Shown here one piece after another: positions 33,582 through 42,789 of a DNA stretch of 64,000 nucleotides. The DNA comes from Neptuniibacter marinus. Lineage in GTDB: Bacteria > Pseudomonadota > Gammaproteobacteria > Pseudomonadales > Balneatricaceae. Each line of letters opens with the position of its first letter. Positions within the stretch are counted from its first letter, which is position 1. The position numbers were made by a program, and so were the translations under genes. Where the stretch lies: contig NZ_LUTR01000002.1 in assembly GCF_001597725.1 (NCBI RefSeq), positions 310,001 through 374,000 on the forward strand, in the 5' to 3' direction. The notes beneath the pieces were generated by a model that saw only the letters and a program-made list of their open reading frames with translations, had not been told where the DNA came from and made no database searches.

Positions 33582-35261
33582 ATGCCAACATTACCGGCTG
33601 GTTTTGCTTATAACGCGCAAAACTGGCTGGTGATGCAACCGGCGGGGCAAGATAGCCCAATTAAAATCTGCTCTTGGCTGCAAGTGGCCGCCCGTACCCG
33701 CGATCCGCAAGGGGACAACTACGGTTATTTGTTGCACTGGTTAGACGATGACAATCGCCATCGTTACTGGGCCATGCCCGCAGAACTATTGGCCGGAGAC
33801 GGCAGCGAGTACCGCCGAATCCTACTCAGCCGAGGCATGCGGCTGAGTAACAGTGTCAAAGCGCGGCAGTTGCTCTCCCTGTTTATTCAACAAATGGGCG
33901 AACTGGCCACGCAAAAGGCCATCAGCGTGAACTGCATTGGCTGGCATCACCACGCTTATGTACATCCGCGCCTCACCTTTTATCCAAGCGAACACAACAA
34001 CCCGTGCATGGTGCTGCAAACTATGCACCCGATAGAAGGCTTTATTCAACAAGGCAGTAGCGACAGTTGGCGGCAGCACGTTGGCCGCTATTGTCTGGAT
34101 AACCCGCTATTAATTGTTGGTGTCTGCGCTGCACTGGCTGCGCCTTTGTTGCATTTGTGCGGGGTGGATGGTTTTGGTTTACACCTCTACGGTGCCAGCA
34201 GTACTGGTAAAACTGCGGCGCTGTATCCGGCATTATCGGTGTGGGGCGAACCTAATCAACTGCGCCACAGTTGGCGTGCCACGGCCAACGGTTTAGAAGG
34301 CACAGCATTAGCGCATAACGATGCCTTACTGGCGCTAGACGAAATGGGCGAAGTTGACCCCAAAGAGGCGGGTGATGTCGCTTATATGCTTGCCAATGGC
34401 CAAGGTAAAACCCGTGCAGGCAAATACGGTGAAATGCGCTTACCCGCGCGTTGGCGTTTGGTGTTTTTATCTACTGGTGAAGTGACGCTCGAAAGCCATC
34501 TTGCCAGTATCGGCAGGCGCGTGAAAGCGGGGCAGCAAGTGCGCGTGATTGATCTCAGTGCCGATGCCGGAGCGCAAATGGGCGTGTTTAACCAGAGTCA
34601 TGGTATGAGCGCTGCCGATTTAGCCGATCATCTAAAACAGCAAAGTCGCCAACATTACGGCAGCTTGGCCTTGGACTGGTTACGGTATTTAGCGCAGCAC
34701 AGCGCGCAGGTGCGCCCCGTTTTCCAGAACGTACGCCAACGCTTTTTAGCTAGCTTACCAACCGAGGCTGACGGCCAAGTGCGCCGAGTCGCCGAAAAAT
34801 TTGCCATACTGGCCAGCGCAGGCCTGTTAGCCATTCAAGCCAAAATACTCGATTGGCCAGTTCAAAGTGTCGAAGCCGCCTGTTTAAGCCAGCTTAACCA
34901 ATGGATACTCGCCCGCGGTGGTGTGGCCGCCAATGAAGACCAACAAGCCATTCGCCAAGTACGCAGTTTTATTGAGCAGCATGGCGAAAGCCGCTTTACG
35001 CCTAAACAAACTGGTTACAGCAGCCAAGTACGCCAACGGGCGGGCTGGATAGACACCAGCGGCCCACAAACCCTCTACCTGTTCTACCCAACTGGCTGGC
35101 GTGAAGCCACCGAAGGTCTCAGCCCAGATCGCGCCGCCAAAGCACTGATGGCCGCAGGCTACCTAGTTCCCGATGGCAACCGACCACAGCGAAAAGTCAG
35201 CCTGCCCGACAACACCCGCCCACGCATGTACTGCGTGAAAGGCTGCATCTTGGATGACTAA
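33582..35261 (+). CDS. DUF927 helicase-like ATPase
   Basis: A 559-residue protein of the DUF927 family, found in phage satellites and integrative islands as a replicative helicase/primase-associated ATPase. Walker A is LYGASSTGKTAAL (about 205-217); LALDEMGEVDPKEAGDVAYMLANGQGK carries Walker B. The start at 33582 (MPTLPAG) is chosen because GAGGTGA stands in front; earlier in-frame starts overlap the AlpA gene. Its GC content is clearly higher than that of the defence genes around it, so it probably belongs to the island backbone. Confidence 0.85.
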   Translation: MPTLPAGFAYNAQNWLVMQPAGQDSPIKICSWLQVAARTRDPQGDNYGYLLHWLDDDNRHRYWAMPAELLAGDGSEYRRILLSRGMRLSNSVKARQLLSLFIQQMGELATQKAISVNCIGWHHHAYVHPRLTFYPSEHNNPCMVLQTMHPIEGFIQQGSSDSWRQHVGRYCLDNPLLIVGVCAALAAPLLHLCGVDGFGLHLYGASSTGKTAALYPALSVWGEPNQLRHSWRATANGLEGTALAHNDALLALDEMGEVDPKEAGDVAYMLANGQGKTRAGKYGEMRLPARWRLVFLSTGEVTLESHLASIGRRVKAGQQVRVIDLSADAGAQMGVFNQSHGMSAADLADHLKQQSRQHYGSLALDWLRYLAQHSAQVRPVFQNVRQRFLASLPTEADGQVRRVAEKFAILASAGLLAIQAKILDWPVQSVEAACLSQLNQWILARGGVAANEDQQAIRQVRSFIEQHGESRFTPKQTGYSSQVRQRAGWIDTSGPQTLYLFYPTGWREATEGLSPDRAAKALMAAGYLVPDGNRPQRKVSLPDNTRPRMYCVKGCILDD

Positions 35262-35298
35262 AAAGGCGATGAATCCTGTTTAGGCTTGTAGCCTTGCA

Positions 35299-35384
35299 GT
35301 GAACCGCCAGTCAACACAAATAGCTAGCGAGGCTTGAAGTCCAACACAGACAATACCGCCAGAGGCATTCCCGTGAACCGCCAG
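35299..35384. repeat. Short direct repeat GTGAACCGCCAG
   Basis: The 12-mer occurs at 35299-35310 and 35373-35384 in the 270-base gap between the DUF927 gene and the HTH gene. The gap otherwise shows nothing beyond an AT-rich promoter-like stretch at 35430-35480. Confidence 0.45.
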
Positions 35385-35533
35385 CGTACCAATAACCAGC
35401 ACCGAACGAATAACAAATACGCTCAATTATTTGGTTTTAACTCAAATAAGTTGAGAATAATCATAATCGTGGTAGGGTAAGCAACAGTGAAAAATCCCCA
35501 AGTTTATGGTTAAGAAAACACCGTGGAGAGAGC

Positions 35534-35758
35534 ATGATCCGCTGCCACCTAGCCCGATTAATGGGCGAGAGAAAAATGCGCATTAGCGACGTGATGCGAG
35601 AAACCGGCCTAAGCCGAACCACTGTCACGCTACTGTACAAAGAAACCGCGCTCAAGGTGGACTTAGAGGCGCTCGATAAGCTGTGCAGTTTGTTTAACTG
35701 CGAGTTAAACCAATTATTGGAACATATTCCGGCCAAAAGCCAGACGACGAAAGATTAA
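35534..35758 (+). CDS. Small XRE-family regulator of the type I restriction operon
   Basis: A 74-residue Cro/CI-type helix-turn-helix protein (KMRISDVMRETGLSRTTVTLLYKETALKVDLEALDKLCSLFNCELNQLLEHIP). It sits nine bases before hsdM on the same strand, and a short tail follows the DNA-binding domain. By analogy with restriction controller proteins it may time expression of the restriction genes, for example after entry into a new host. Direct evidence is limited to fold and position. Confidence 0.85.
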   Translation: MIRCHLARLMGERKMRISDVMRETGLSRTTVTLLYKETALKVDLEALDKLCSLFNCELNQLLEHIPAKSQTTKD

Positions 35759-35767
35759 GGAACCCAA

Positions 35768-38188
35768 ATGGCCATTAAGAAAACCGAACTTTACTCTTCC
35801 CTTTGGGCCAGCTGCGATGAACTACGCGGCGGTATGGATGCCAGTCAGTACAAAGACTATGTGCTGACCATGCTGTTTATGAAGTATGTTTCTGATAAAT
35901 ACAAAGGCGACCCGTACGGCATGATTGTGGTGCCGCCAGGTGCCAGCTTTGACGATATGGTCGCACTGAAAGGCGACAAAGAGATCGGCGATAAAATCAA
36001 CAAAGTCATCAGTGCACTCGCCGAAGAAAACGATCTAAAGGGCGTCATTGACGTTGCCGACTTTAACGATGAGGACAAGCTTGGCAAAGGCAAAGAAATG
36101 GTTGATCGGCTAGGTAAGCTAGTCGGCATTTTTGAAGGGCTAAACCTTGGCGATAACCGTGCCGATGGCGATGACTTGTTGGGCGATGCTTACGAATACT
36201 TGATGCGCCACTTTGCCACCGAATCGGGCAAATCCAAAGGCCAGTTCTATACGCCGTCAGAAGTCTCGCGCATTCTCTCAAAAGTGATTGGTATTGATAG
36301 TAACACCCCGCAAGATGCCACTGTTTATGACCCAACCTGCGGGTCTGGCTCGCTATTGTTAAAAGCCAGTGATGAAGCGCCCCGTGGCTTGAGTATTTTT
36401 GGCCAAGAAATGGATAACGCCACCAGTGCCTTGGCGCGCATGAACATGATCCTGCATAACAACGCCACCGCAAAAATCTGGAAAGGCAATACTATTGCCG
36501 ACCCACAGTGGAAAGAGGCAAATGGCCAATTAAAGACCTTTGATTTCGCCGTGGCCAACCCGCCGTTTTCCAACAAAAACTGGACCAGTGGCATTAACCC
36601 CAACGACGATGAGTTTGGCCGGTTCAGTTGGGGCATTCCGCCGGAGAAAAACGGCGACTACACCTTTTTGCTGCACATCATTAAAAGCTTAAAAAGCACC
36701 GGTAAAGGTGCGGTTATTCTGCCGCACGGTGTTTTATTCCGTGGCAATGCCGAAGCGCGCATTCGTGAAAACCTGATTAAACAAGGCTATATCAAAGGCA
36801 TTATCGGTTTGCCAGCCAACCTGTTCTATGGCACCGGCATTCCTGCTTGTATTATCGTGATTGATAAAGAACATGCGAATGCCCGCAGCGGTATTTTTAT
36901 GATCGATGCCAGCAAAGGTTTTGCCAAAGACGGCAATAAAAACCGCCTGCGCAGCCAGGATATTCATAAAATTGTCGATGTTTTTACCAAGCAGTTAGAA
37001 CTGCCGCGCTACTCGCGTATGGTGCCGCTCAGTGAAATTGCCACTAACGACTACAACCTGAATATTCCGCGTTATATTGATTCCAGCGAACCGGAAGACC
37101 TGCACGATTTAAGTGCACATCTGCAAGGCGGTATCCCAAGCCGCGACATCGATGCTTTAGAGCGTTACTGGCAAGTCTTCCCGAGTATTCGCGCCTCCTT
37201 GTTTGAGCCTGCCCGTGAAGGTTATAGCCAAGCCTTGGTTAAGGCTTCCGAGGTGAAAAGCACCATTCTGAACCATGACGAGTTTAAAACTTTCGCCGCA
37301 CAAAGCCTTGAACCTTTTACTGCGTGGGCGCAGCGTTCAAACCTGAACGCCATTGAACAAGGCGAATTACCTAAACAGATTATTCACCGCATTAGCGAAG
37401 ATCTGTTGCAAAGCTATGCACAAACGCCACTCCTGAGTAAATACGACATCTACCAGATCCTGATGGATTACTGGGCAGAGTCCATGCAAGACGATGTGTA
37501 TGTGCTGGTGCAAGACGGCTGGCCAGCGGGAAAGGTGCTGCGTGAGTTAGTCGTTAAAAAAGGCGAAAAACTGAAAGAAACGCCTGAGCTAGTGATTGGC
37601 AAAGCTAAATACAAAGCCGAACTGATACCGCCTGCGTTAATCGTGGCGCGCTTTTTTGCCGCTGAACAAGCCAAAGTGGATAACCTGCAATCGCTACTTG
37701 ATAGCGCTAGCCAAGCGTTAGAAAGTTTTATTGAGGAAAATAGCGGCGAAGACGGTTTGCTGAATGATGCACTCAATGACAAAGACAAAGTTACCAAAGC
37801 CACGGTCACGGCGCGTTTGAAATTGGCCACCGACTCGGATGAAAAGGCCGCGCTAAAACAAGCCAAAAAGCTGTTTGATGCGGAGGCCGATGCCAAAAAA
37901 GCCCTAAAAGAAGCACAAGACGCGCTCGATTTAGCGGTATGTAAGCAATACCCCAAACTTAGCATCGATGAGATTAAATCCCTGATTGTGGACGACAAAT
38001 GGCTGGCAACGCTTGAAAGCAATATCGTCGCCGAAATCGAGCGCGTCACCCAACAACTGGCCAATCGGGTGAAAGAGTTGGAAGAGCGCTATAGCGAGCC
38101 ACTGCCTGCTCTTACCCAATCGGTAGAAAACCTGAGCGATAAAGTGGCGGGTCACCTAAAAGCCATGGGTTTGGAGTGGGCGGTATGA
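35768..38188 (+). CDS. hsdM: Type I restriction-modification methyltransferase subunit HsdM
   Basis: N6-adenine methyltransferase subunit, 806 residues. The N-terminal HsdM helical domain (LWASCDELRGGMDASQYKDYVL) is followed by KGQFYTPSEVSRIL, the SAM motif DPTCGSGSLLLK (about 189-200) and the catalytic NPPF (about 265). It is about 250-300 residues longer than classical HsdM; the extra C-terminal part is highly charged and coiled-coil-like, as in the long HsdM subgroup. AAGGAACC precedes the ATG. Its stop overlaps the hsdS start (ATGA). Confidence 0.95.
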   Translation: MAIKKTELYSSLWASCDELRGGMDASQYKDYVLTMLFMKYVSDKYKGDPYGMIVVPPGASFDDMVALKGDKEIGDKINKVISALAEENDLKGVIDVADFNDEDKLGKGKEMVDRLGKLVGIFEGLNLGDNRADGDDLLGDAYEYLMRHFATESGKSKGQFYTPSEVSRILSKVIGIDSNTPQDATVYDPTCGSGSLLLKASDEAPRGLSIFGQEMDNATSALARMNMILHNNATAKIWKGNTIADPQWKEANGQLKTFDFAVANPPFSNKNWTSGINPNDDEFGRFSWGIPPEKNGDYTFLLHIIKSLKSTGKGAVILPHGVLFRGNAEARIRENLIKQGYIKGIIGLPANLFYGTGIPACIIVIDKEHANARSGIFMIDASKGFAKDGNKNRLRSQDIHKIVDVFTKQLELPRYSRMVPLSEIATNDYNLNIPRYIDSSEPEDLHDLSAHLQGGIPSRDIDALERYWQVFPSIRASLFEPAREGYSQALVKASEVKSTILNHDEFKTFAAQSLEPFTAWAQRSNLNAIEQGELPKQIIHRISEDLLQSYAQTPLLSKYDIYQILMDYWAESMQDDVYVLVQDGWPAGKVLRELVVKKGEKLKETPELVIGKAKYKAELIPPALIVARFFAAEQAKVDNLQSLLDSASQALESFIEENSGEDGLLNDALNDKDKVTKATVTARLKLATDSDEKAALKQAKKLFDAEADAKKALKEAQDALDLAVCKQYPKLSIDEIKSLIVDDKWLATLESNIVAEIERVTQQLANRVKELEERYSEPLPALTQSVENLSDKVAGHLKAMGLEWAV

Positions 38189-39507
38189 GCGGAGTAGCTG
38201 AAGTAAGTCCAAAGTATCTGGCGGATATAGCTACGAATGGCGTTCCTGTTGGATATAAGCAAACGGAAGTTGGAGAGATTCCAGAAGACTGGCAGGTAAC
38301 CACTGTGGGTAAAGTTGTTTCTATCACAACAGGCAATAAGAATACGCAGGATAAAGTTATTGATGGGCTTTATCCGTTTTTTGTGCGCTCTCAACAGGTT
38401 GAAAGGATTAACACCTATTCGTTTGATGGAGAAGGCGTATTGACCGCTGGTGATGGCGTAGGTACAGGTAAGATCTTTCACCATATAGATGGGAAGTTCG
38501 ATTTTCATCAAAGAGTGTATTTAATGTACAACTTTGGTGATGAATTGGATGGCTACTATTTTTACATCTATTTCAGCAATAACTTCTATGATCGAATAAT
38601 GTCGATGACTGCAAAGTCATCAGTCGACTCGGTTCGCCGTGAAATGATTGCTGATATGTTGATGGTTATGCCTCCAAAGGCAGAACAAGCCGCCATCGCC
38701 AATGCGCTATCCGATGTCGATGCGCTGATCAGCGAGCTGGAAAAACTGATCGCCAAAAAACAGGCCATCAAAACCGCCACCATGCAACAACTCCTCACCG
38801 GCCGCACCCGCCTGCCGCAGTTTGCCCTGCGTGAAGATGGAACGCCAAAACGCACCAAGCCAAGTGAGTTGGGGGAAATACCGGAGGATTGGGAGGTTAC
38901 TGGTTTAGGGGATATTGCAGCAATAACAAAGCTCGCGGGATTTGAATATACAAACCACTTCAATTCTTATAAAGATGGCGGGGAGGTCATAGTTGTCAGA
39001 GGTACTAATATAACTAAAAATATTTTGGACTTGAGTGATGTAAAAACAATTCCAACAAGTACCTCTAAGCTATTGCCTAGAAGTCAATTGAGCGCAGGCG
39101 ACATAGTGTTTGCATATGTCGGTACTGTTGGTCCTGTATATATGATTCGCGAAGATAATAAGTACCACCTTGGTCCAAATACGGCAAAAATAACGTGTAA
39201 CAATAAGGTTGCCCCGGAGTTTTTACGAACGTATTTCACTAGCTATCTGATTAAGCAACAAATCGATGAGCATTTAAGTGTTGGTGCCCAACCGAGTCTG
39301 TCAATGGGAAAAATTCGTTCTTTTAATATTTTATTGCCCACCATTGCGATGGAACAAACCGCCATCGCCACCATTCTGTCCGATATGGACGAAGAGATTC
39401 AGGCGCTGGAACAACGCCTTGGCAAAACCCGCCAAATCAAGCAAGGCATGATGCAAGAGTTGCTGACGGGTAAGACACGATTAATAAAAGGGGAAGCACA
39501 TGGTTGA
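38185..39507 (+). CDS. hsdS: Type I restriction specificity subunit HsdS
   Basis: Recognises the bipartite DNA target for HsdM and HsdR. The 440-residue protein has two target-recognition domains, each opened by a GEIPEDW phrase (near residues 30 and 235). Each is closed by a conserved helix (LISELEKLIAKKQAIKTATMQQLLTG and EEIQALEQRLGKTRQIKQGMMQELLTG). The start at 38185 is taken because it overlaps the hsdM stop as ATGA. The recognition domains are visibly AT-richer than the conserved helices, a sign of domain exchange. Confidence 0.94.
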   Translation: MSGVAEVSPKYLADIATNGVPVGYKQTEVGEIPEDWQVTTVGKVVSITTGNKNTQDKVIDGLYPFFVRSQQVERINTYSFDGEGVLTAGDGVGTGKIFHHIDGKFDFHQRVYLMYNFGDELDGYYFYIYFSNNFYDRIMSMTAKSSVDSVRREMIADMLMVMPPKAEQAAIANALSDVDALISELEKLIAKKQAIKTATMQQLLTGRTRLPQFALREDGTPKRTKPSELGEIPEDWEVTGLGDIAAITKLAGFEYTNHFNSYKDGGEVIVVRGTNITKNILDLSDVKTIPTSTSKLLPRSQLSAGDIVFAYVGTVGPVYMIREDNKYHLGPNTAKITCNNKVAPEFLRTYFTSYLIKQQIDEHLSVGAQPSLSMGKIRSFNILLPTIAMEQTAIATILSDMDEEIQALEQRLGKTRQIKQGMMQELLTGKTRLIKGEAHG

Positions 39508-40630
39508 TTATCAAGAAACCGAGCTCGATGAAGAATTGGTTGCTCCAGGTGCAGAAGAGGATGAGCCGGAACTGCTTGATGAGGTGATGCACCCGTTCAA
39601 CCCGACCGATATTGATATCGTCTCTGGCCCGATGTCGTTGGATGCTCTGATAAAACGTATGCGCTACGACGAAATTGATATGAATACCGATTTTCAGCGC
39701 CATGCGGAGTTATGGGATAACCGCAAGATGAGCCGATTAATCGAATCCATTTTGATCCGGTTTCCGTTACCAGCATTCTACTTTGATGCGTCTGAAGATG
39801 AAAACTGGTTAATCGTAGATGGTCTGCAGCGATTATCCTCTATTAAAAAATTTGTCATTGACGGAAAGCTCCGTCTAAGCGGATTAGAGTTCTTGGCAGA
39901 GCTTAATGGAAAGACTTTCGCTGAGCTTTCTCGACAATACCAACGACGAATAGAAGAATGCCAGGTCACGGTATATACCATCCGCCCGGGAACACCAGAA
40001 GAGGTTAAATACTCGGTATTTCGCCGTATTAATACGGGCGGCTTAACGCTTAATAATCAAGAGATCCGTAATGCGCTAGCGAAGCCACGAGACAGAGAAC
40101 TGCTTGAGGAGTTAGCCAATTCTGAATACTCGAAAGTGATGTTAGGTGATCTTTCCAAACGTATGAAGGATCAGGAGCTGGTATTACGATTCTGGGCATT
40201 CTATCGTTTCGACTATCTTGACCCCAAAAACAAAAAGGAAATTGCCTCGTTTTTAGACAAAGCCATGGACGATATAAAAAGTCGTGATGAAGAAGAACGA
40301 GTCGAATTTAAACAACGGTATCTAACGGCAATTCATCGGTGTTACGGGTTACTTGGTCGCTCGGGTTTTGAGAAAGATCCTGATAATTCTCGAAAGAGAT
40401 CCAAAAACACCACGCTGTTTGAAGTGTGGATGGTAGCGCTGGCTAAGTTGACGGACACGGAATTCAATTGCCTTATGAATAAGCAAAGCATCTTTCAGGC
40501 AAAGGCGCGCGCACTACTCAAAGATGGCGAATTTTTCAATGCCATTACTTATTCGACGCAGAAGAAAGACCATGTTGAACGACGCTATGAAAAGGTTAAT
40601 GCGCTGATTAATGAGGTACTAAGTGATTGA
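39500..40630 (+). CDS. DUF262 (GmrS/ParB-like) protein
   Basis: A 376-residue protein with the DUF262 core: an acidic N-terminus, then DFQRHAELWDNRKMSRLIESIL, WLIVDGLQRLSSI (the DGQR-type loop) and FRRINTGGLTLNNQEIRNAL. In GmrSD systems this domain uses nucleotides and is fused to or paired with an HNH nuclease (DUF1524). No HNH motif is visible here. It overlaps hsdS by eight bases and the ATPase gene by eight bases. The pairing with a DUF3696-like ATPase suggests a self-contained module. Confidence 0.85.
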   Translation: MVDYQETELDEELVAPGAEEDEPELLDEVMHPFNPTDIDIVSGPMSLDALIKRMRYDEIDMNTDFQRHAELWDNRKMSRLIESILIRFPLPAFYFDASEDENWLIVDGLQRLSSIKKFVIDGKLRLSGLEFLAELNGKTFAELSRQYQRRIEECQVTVYTIRPGTPEEVKYSVFRRINTGGLTLNNQEIRNALAKPRDRELLEELANSEYSKVMLGDLSKRMKDQELVLRFWAFYRFDYLDPKNKKEIASFLDKAMDDIKSRDEEERVEFKQRYLTAIHRCYGLLGRSGFEKDPDNSRKRSKNTTLFEVWMVALAKLTDTEFNCLMNKQSIFQAKARALLKDGEFFNAITYSTQKKDHVERRYEKVNALINEVLSD

Positions 40631-41732
40631 ATTTATTAATATTCAGAATTTTAAAACCTTGTTGAATGCCAGCTTTCCACTGGGCAATCTGAATTTATTT
40701 TCAGGCCTTAATGGCATGGGAAAATCGACGCTTGTGCAGAGCTTGTTGCTTTTAAGGCAGTCTTACGAACGTAATACCCTTAAAACCAAAGGGCTGCTGT
40801 TAAATGGTGATTACGTCAATATCGGTACGGGTAAAGACGCGCTCTCCAGTTTTAGCGAGCAAGAAGAGATTATTTTCACCGTTAAATGGCGTGAAAAAGA
40901 GCAGCCAGCACGGTTTGAGTTTGACTATCAACATGACTCGGATCTTTTACCACTACGCAAGTCGGGTATTGACGGTGATTCTGAATCCTTGAGTTTATTC
41001 AACTCTAATTTTCAGTACCTGTGTGCTGATAGATTAGGTCCACAAAGCCATCACCAGTTGTCTGAATTTCACATTCGTGATTTAAAATCGCTTGGCCATC
41101 ATGGTGAGTTTGCGGTTCACTTTATCGCCGTTAATGGCGCTAAAGACTTGGAAATAGAAGCGTTGCGTCATCCAAAGGCAGTTTCAGGGACTCTACTTGC
41201 CAATATTGAAGCATGGATGTCGGATATTACACCCGGGTTAAAAATCAAAGCAGTGGCGCAGCCTCAGTTTAATTCGGCGAGCCTGAGTTACTCTTTCAAC
41301 CAAGGTAAAGAAACAACCGAAGAGTTTAAGCCGCAGAATGTGGGCTTTGGCCTAAGTTACGTACTACCTGTCGTGACCAGTATTTTAAGTGCGGCAAAAG
41401 GTGATTTGCTGATTATTGAAAACCCGGAGTCACACTTGCACCCCGCTGGGCAATCATTAATGGGTAAGCTATGTGCCATTGCTGCCAATAATGGCGTTCA
41501 ATTAATCGTTGAATCTCATTCTGACCATTTCCTCAACGGTATTCGGGTTGCGGTGAAGCAAAAAGTAGTTGCGGCTGACGATGTAAAAGTCTTTTTCTTG
41601 CAGCGAGATGTTCATAACTCTATTCATGCCTCAGAAGTCATGTATCCCAATATTGATGATGAAGGGCGCATTGACTGCTGGCCAGAAGGCTTCTTTGACC
41701 AATGGGATAAGGAGCTGGATAGGCTGCTATGA
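40623..41732 (+). CDS. AAA/ABC-type ATPase (DUF3696-like)
   Basis: A 369-residue SMC/OLD-like ATPase. Walker A is FSGLNGMGKSTLVQSLLLLRQ (about 26-46); Walker B is LLIIENPESHLHPAGQ (about 262-277), followed by LIVESHSDHFLNGIR with the switch His. This is the AAA_15/DUF3696 pattern, seen in nuclease-coupled defence ATPases. It starts with GTG inside the DUF262 gene and ends overlapping the next gene as ATGA. There is no TOPRIM domain, so any effector must be a partner. Confidence 0.88.
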   Translation: MIEFINIQNFKTLLNASFPLGNLNLFSGLNGMGKSTLVQSLLLLRQSYERNTLKTKGLLLNGDYVNIGTGKDALSSFSEQEEIIFTVKWREKEQPARFEFDYQHDSDLLPLRKSGIDGDSESLSLFNSNFQYLCADRLGPQSHHQLSEFHIRDLKSLGHHGEFAVHFIAVNGAKDLEIEALRHPKAVSGTLLANIEAWMSDITPGLKIKAVAQPQFNSASLSYSFNQGKETTEEFKPQNVGFGLSYVLPVVTSILSAAKGDLLIIENPESHLHPAGQSLMGKLCAIAANNGVQLIVESHSDHFLNGIRVAVKQKVVAADDVKVFFLQRDVHNSIHASEVMYPNIDDEGRIDCWPEGFFDQWDKELDRLL

Positions 41733-42709
41733 GCAATGGAATTGTGTTGAACCATCACTCTTTGCCGTTTGCCAGCAAAGAGGATGCAGATAATGGATTA
41801 TTGGCTTTTTTTAACGTGCTTAAAGTTTGTCGAACTTCGGGTCTAAAAATCTTGTTAGTCGATGAAGATCAAGATAAGTCACTGATGGGGCTGGAACTGG
41901 CTAACGGCTACTATGTGCGCAATTGGTTTGCCACGGCAAGCAAGGTTGCAGAGCTTGCGGATTGGTGCCGGTTTCTTAAATCCCTTGAAACGAAACAGCC
42001 TCTCTTTGAAACCGTGGATATTGAAAGTGTTGGTGATGCATTAGAAGTTGGCTTGCCAGGAGAAACTTCAGGTAAACCGGTGCTATTGGCCGCGTTATAT
42101 TTTGAGACATTTCTTGCCAGTTTCACTGCTCTGTCTGCCTGGGCAAATAGTCATGTTAAAGTTTGGGTTTTCGAGCTGGATGCAACACCAGAACAAAGGG
42201 ATGAAGCGCTTTTAAATCTGAGTGATTCTGCAAGCTTAGGTGTGCATGGTGATGAGCTCAAACAACGCCGTAATACGTTGTTATGTTCCGCTAAGAATAT
42301 TTGGTTGCAAAGAGCGGAATTGTTTCCTCATATCACTTTTCCACTGTCAGGGCAAATTGGTACAAGTCTGCAAGGTTGGTCTGCCAGGCAAAATGTCTTG
42401 CTCAAGGCGCGTGATGCACTCAATGTGATGGAGTCGTTTAGTGATAAATGGCTTGCAGGTGACTATGTTGAATATCGCCATGAGTACTTAAGAGACTTGG
42501 GCTTGGCTGCTGAAGTTAGCGGTGAATCAGACAGCGTAGCTAATGATCCCAAAAAGAAAAAAGAGCGCATGTTTTGGTTAGATGATGGGCGACAGGTCTA
42601 TTGCGAGAATCATGTAAAACTACCTGACGGCTACCGCCTGCATTTTTATGCTGATGCATTAAATACGCGGATATATGTAGCGTATTTAGGACCGCATTTA
42701 ACTTTATGA
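41729..42709 (+). CDS. Unrecognised partner protein of the DUF262-ATPase module
   Basis: A 326-residue protein I cannot assign. It starts with a helical region (PFASKEDADNGLLAFFNVLKVCRTSGLKILLVDED). The middle is Trp- and Leu-rich. The C-terminal segment, ERMFWLDDGRQVYCENHVKLPDGYRLHFYADALNTRIYVAYLGPHL, looks like a compact beta-domain. No catalytic motif stands out. The 4-base overlap with the ATPase gene shows it is made together with it, so it is the best candidate for the missing effector or sensor. Confidence 0.75.
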   Translation: MSNGIVLNHHSLPFASKEDADNGLLAFFNVLKVCRTSGLKILLVDEDQDKSLMGLELANGYYVRNWFATASKVAELADWCRFLKSLETKQPLFETVDIESVGDALEVGLPGETSGKPVLLAALYFETFLASFTALSAWANSHVKVWVFELDATPEQRDEALLNLSDSASLGVHGDELKQRRNTLLCSAKNIWLQRAELFPHITFPLSGQIGTSLQGWSARQNVLLKARDALNVMESFSDKWLAGDYVEYRHEYLRDLGLAAEVSGESDSVANDPKKKKERMFWLDDGRQVYCENHVKLPDGYRLHFYADALNTRIYVAYLGPHLTL

Positions 42710-42723
42710 ATTTAAGGAAGCCT

Positions 42724-42789
42724 CATGATTAACTTAGCTCCATTCTGTATGGCACAGCTTAGCGCACTTGGAGATTGCCATGCCCGTTG
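42724..42789 (+). promoter_or_regulatory. Possible 21-codon leader ORF before the AlbA-type gene
   Basis: AAGGAAG followed by an ATG opens a reading frame (MINLAPFCMAQLSALG and five more residues) that stops at 42789, nine bases inside the next gene. It could couple translation of that gene to the upstream message. Confidence 0.35.

Noticed and set aside
37468-38064. Minus-strand frame of 198 codons inside hsdM
   Set aside because: It is a Ser/Ala/Leu-rich mirror of the hsdM coding strand, without a ribosome site; hsdM is clearly real.
39500-40630. Complete GmrSD-type type IV restriction enzyme
   Set aside because: Only the DUF262 half is present; no DUF1524/HNH motif is visible in it or in the next two proteins.
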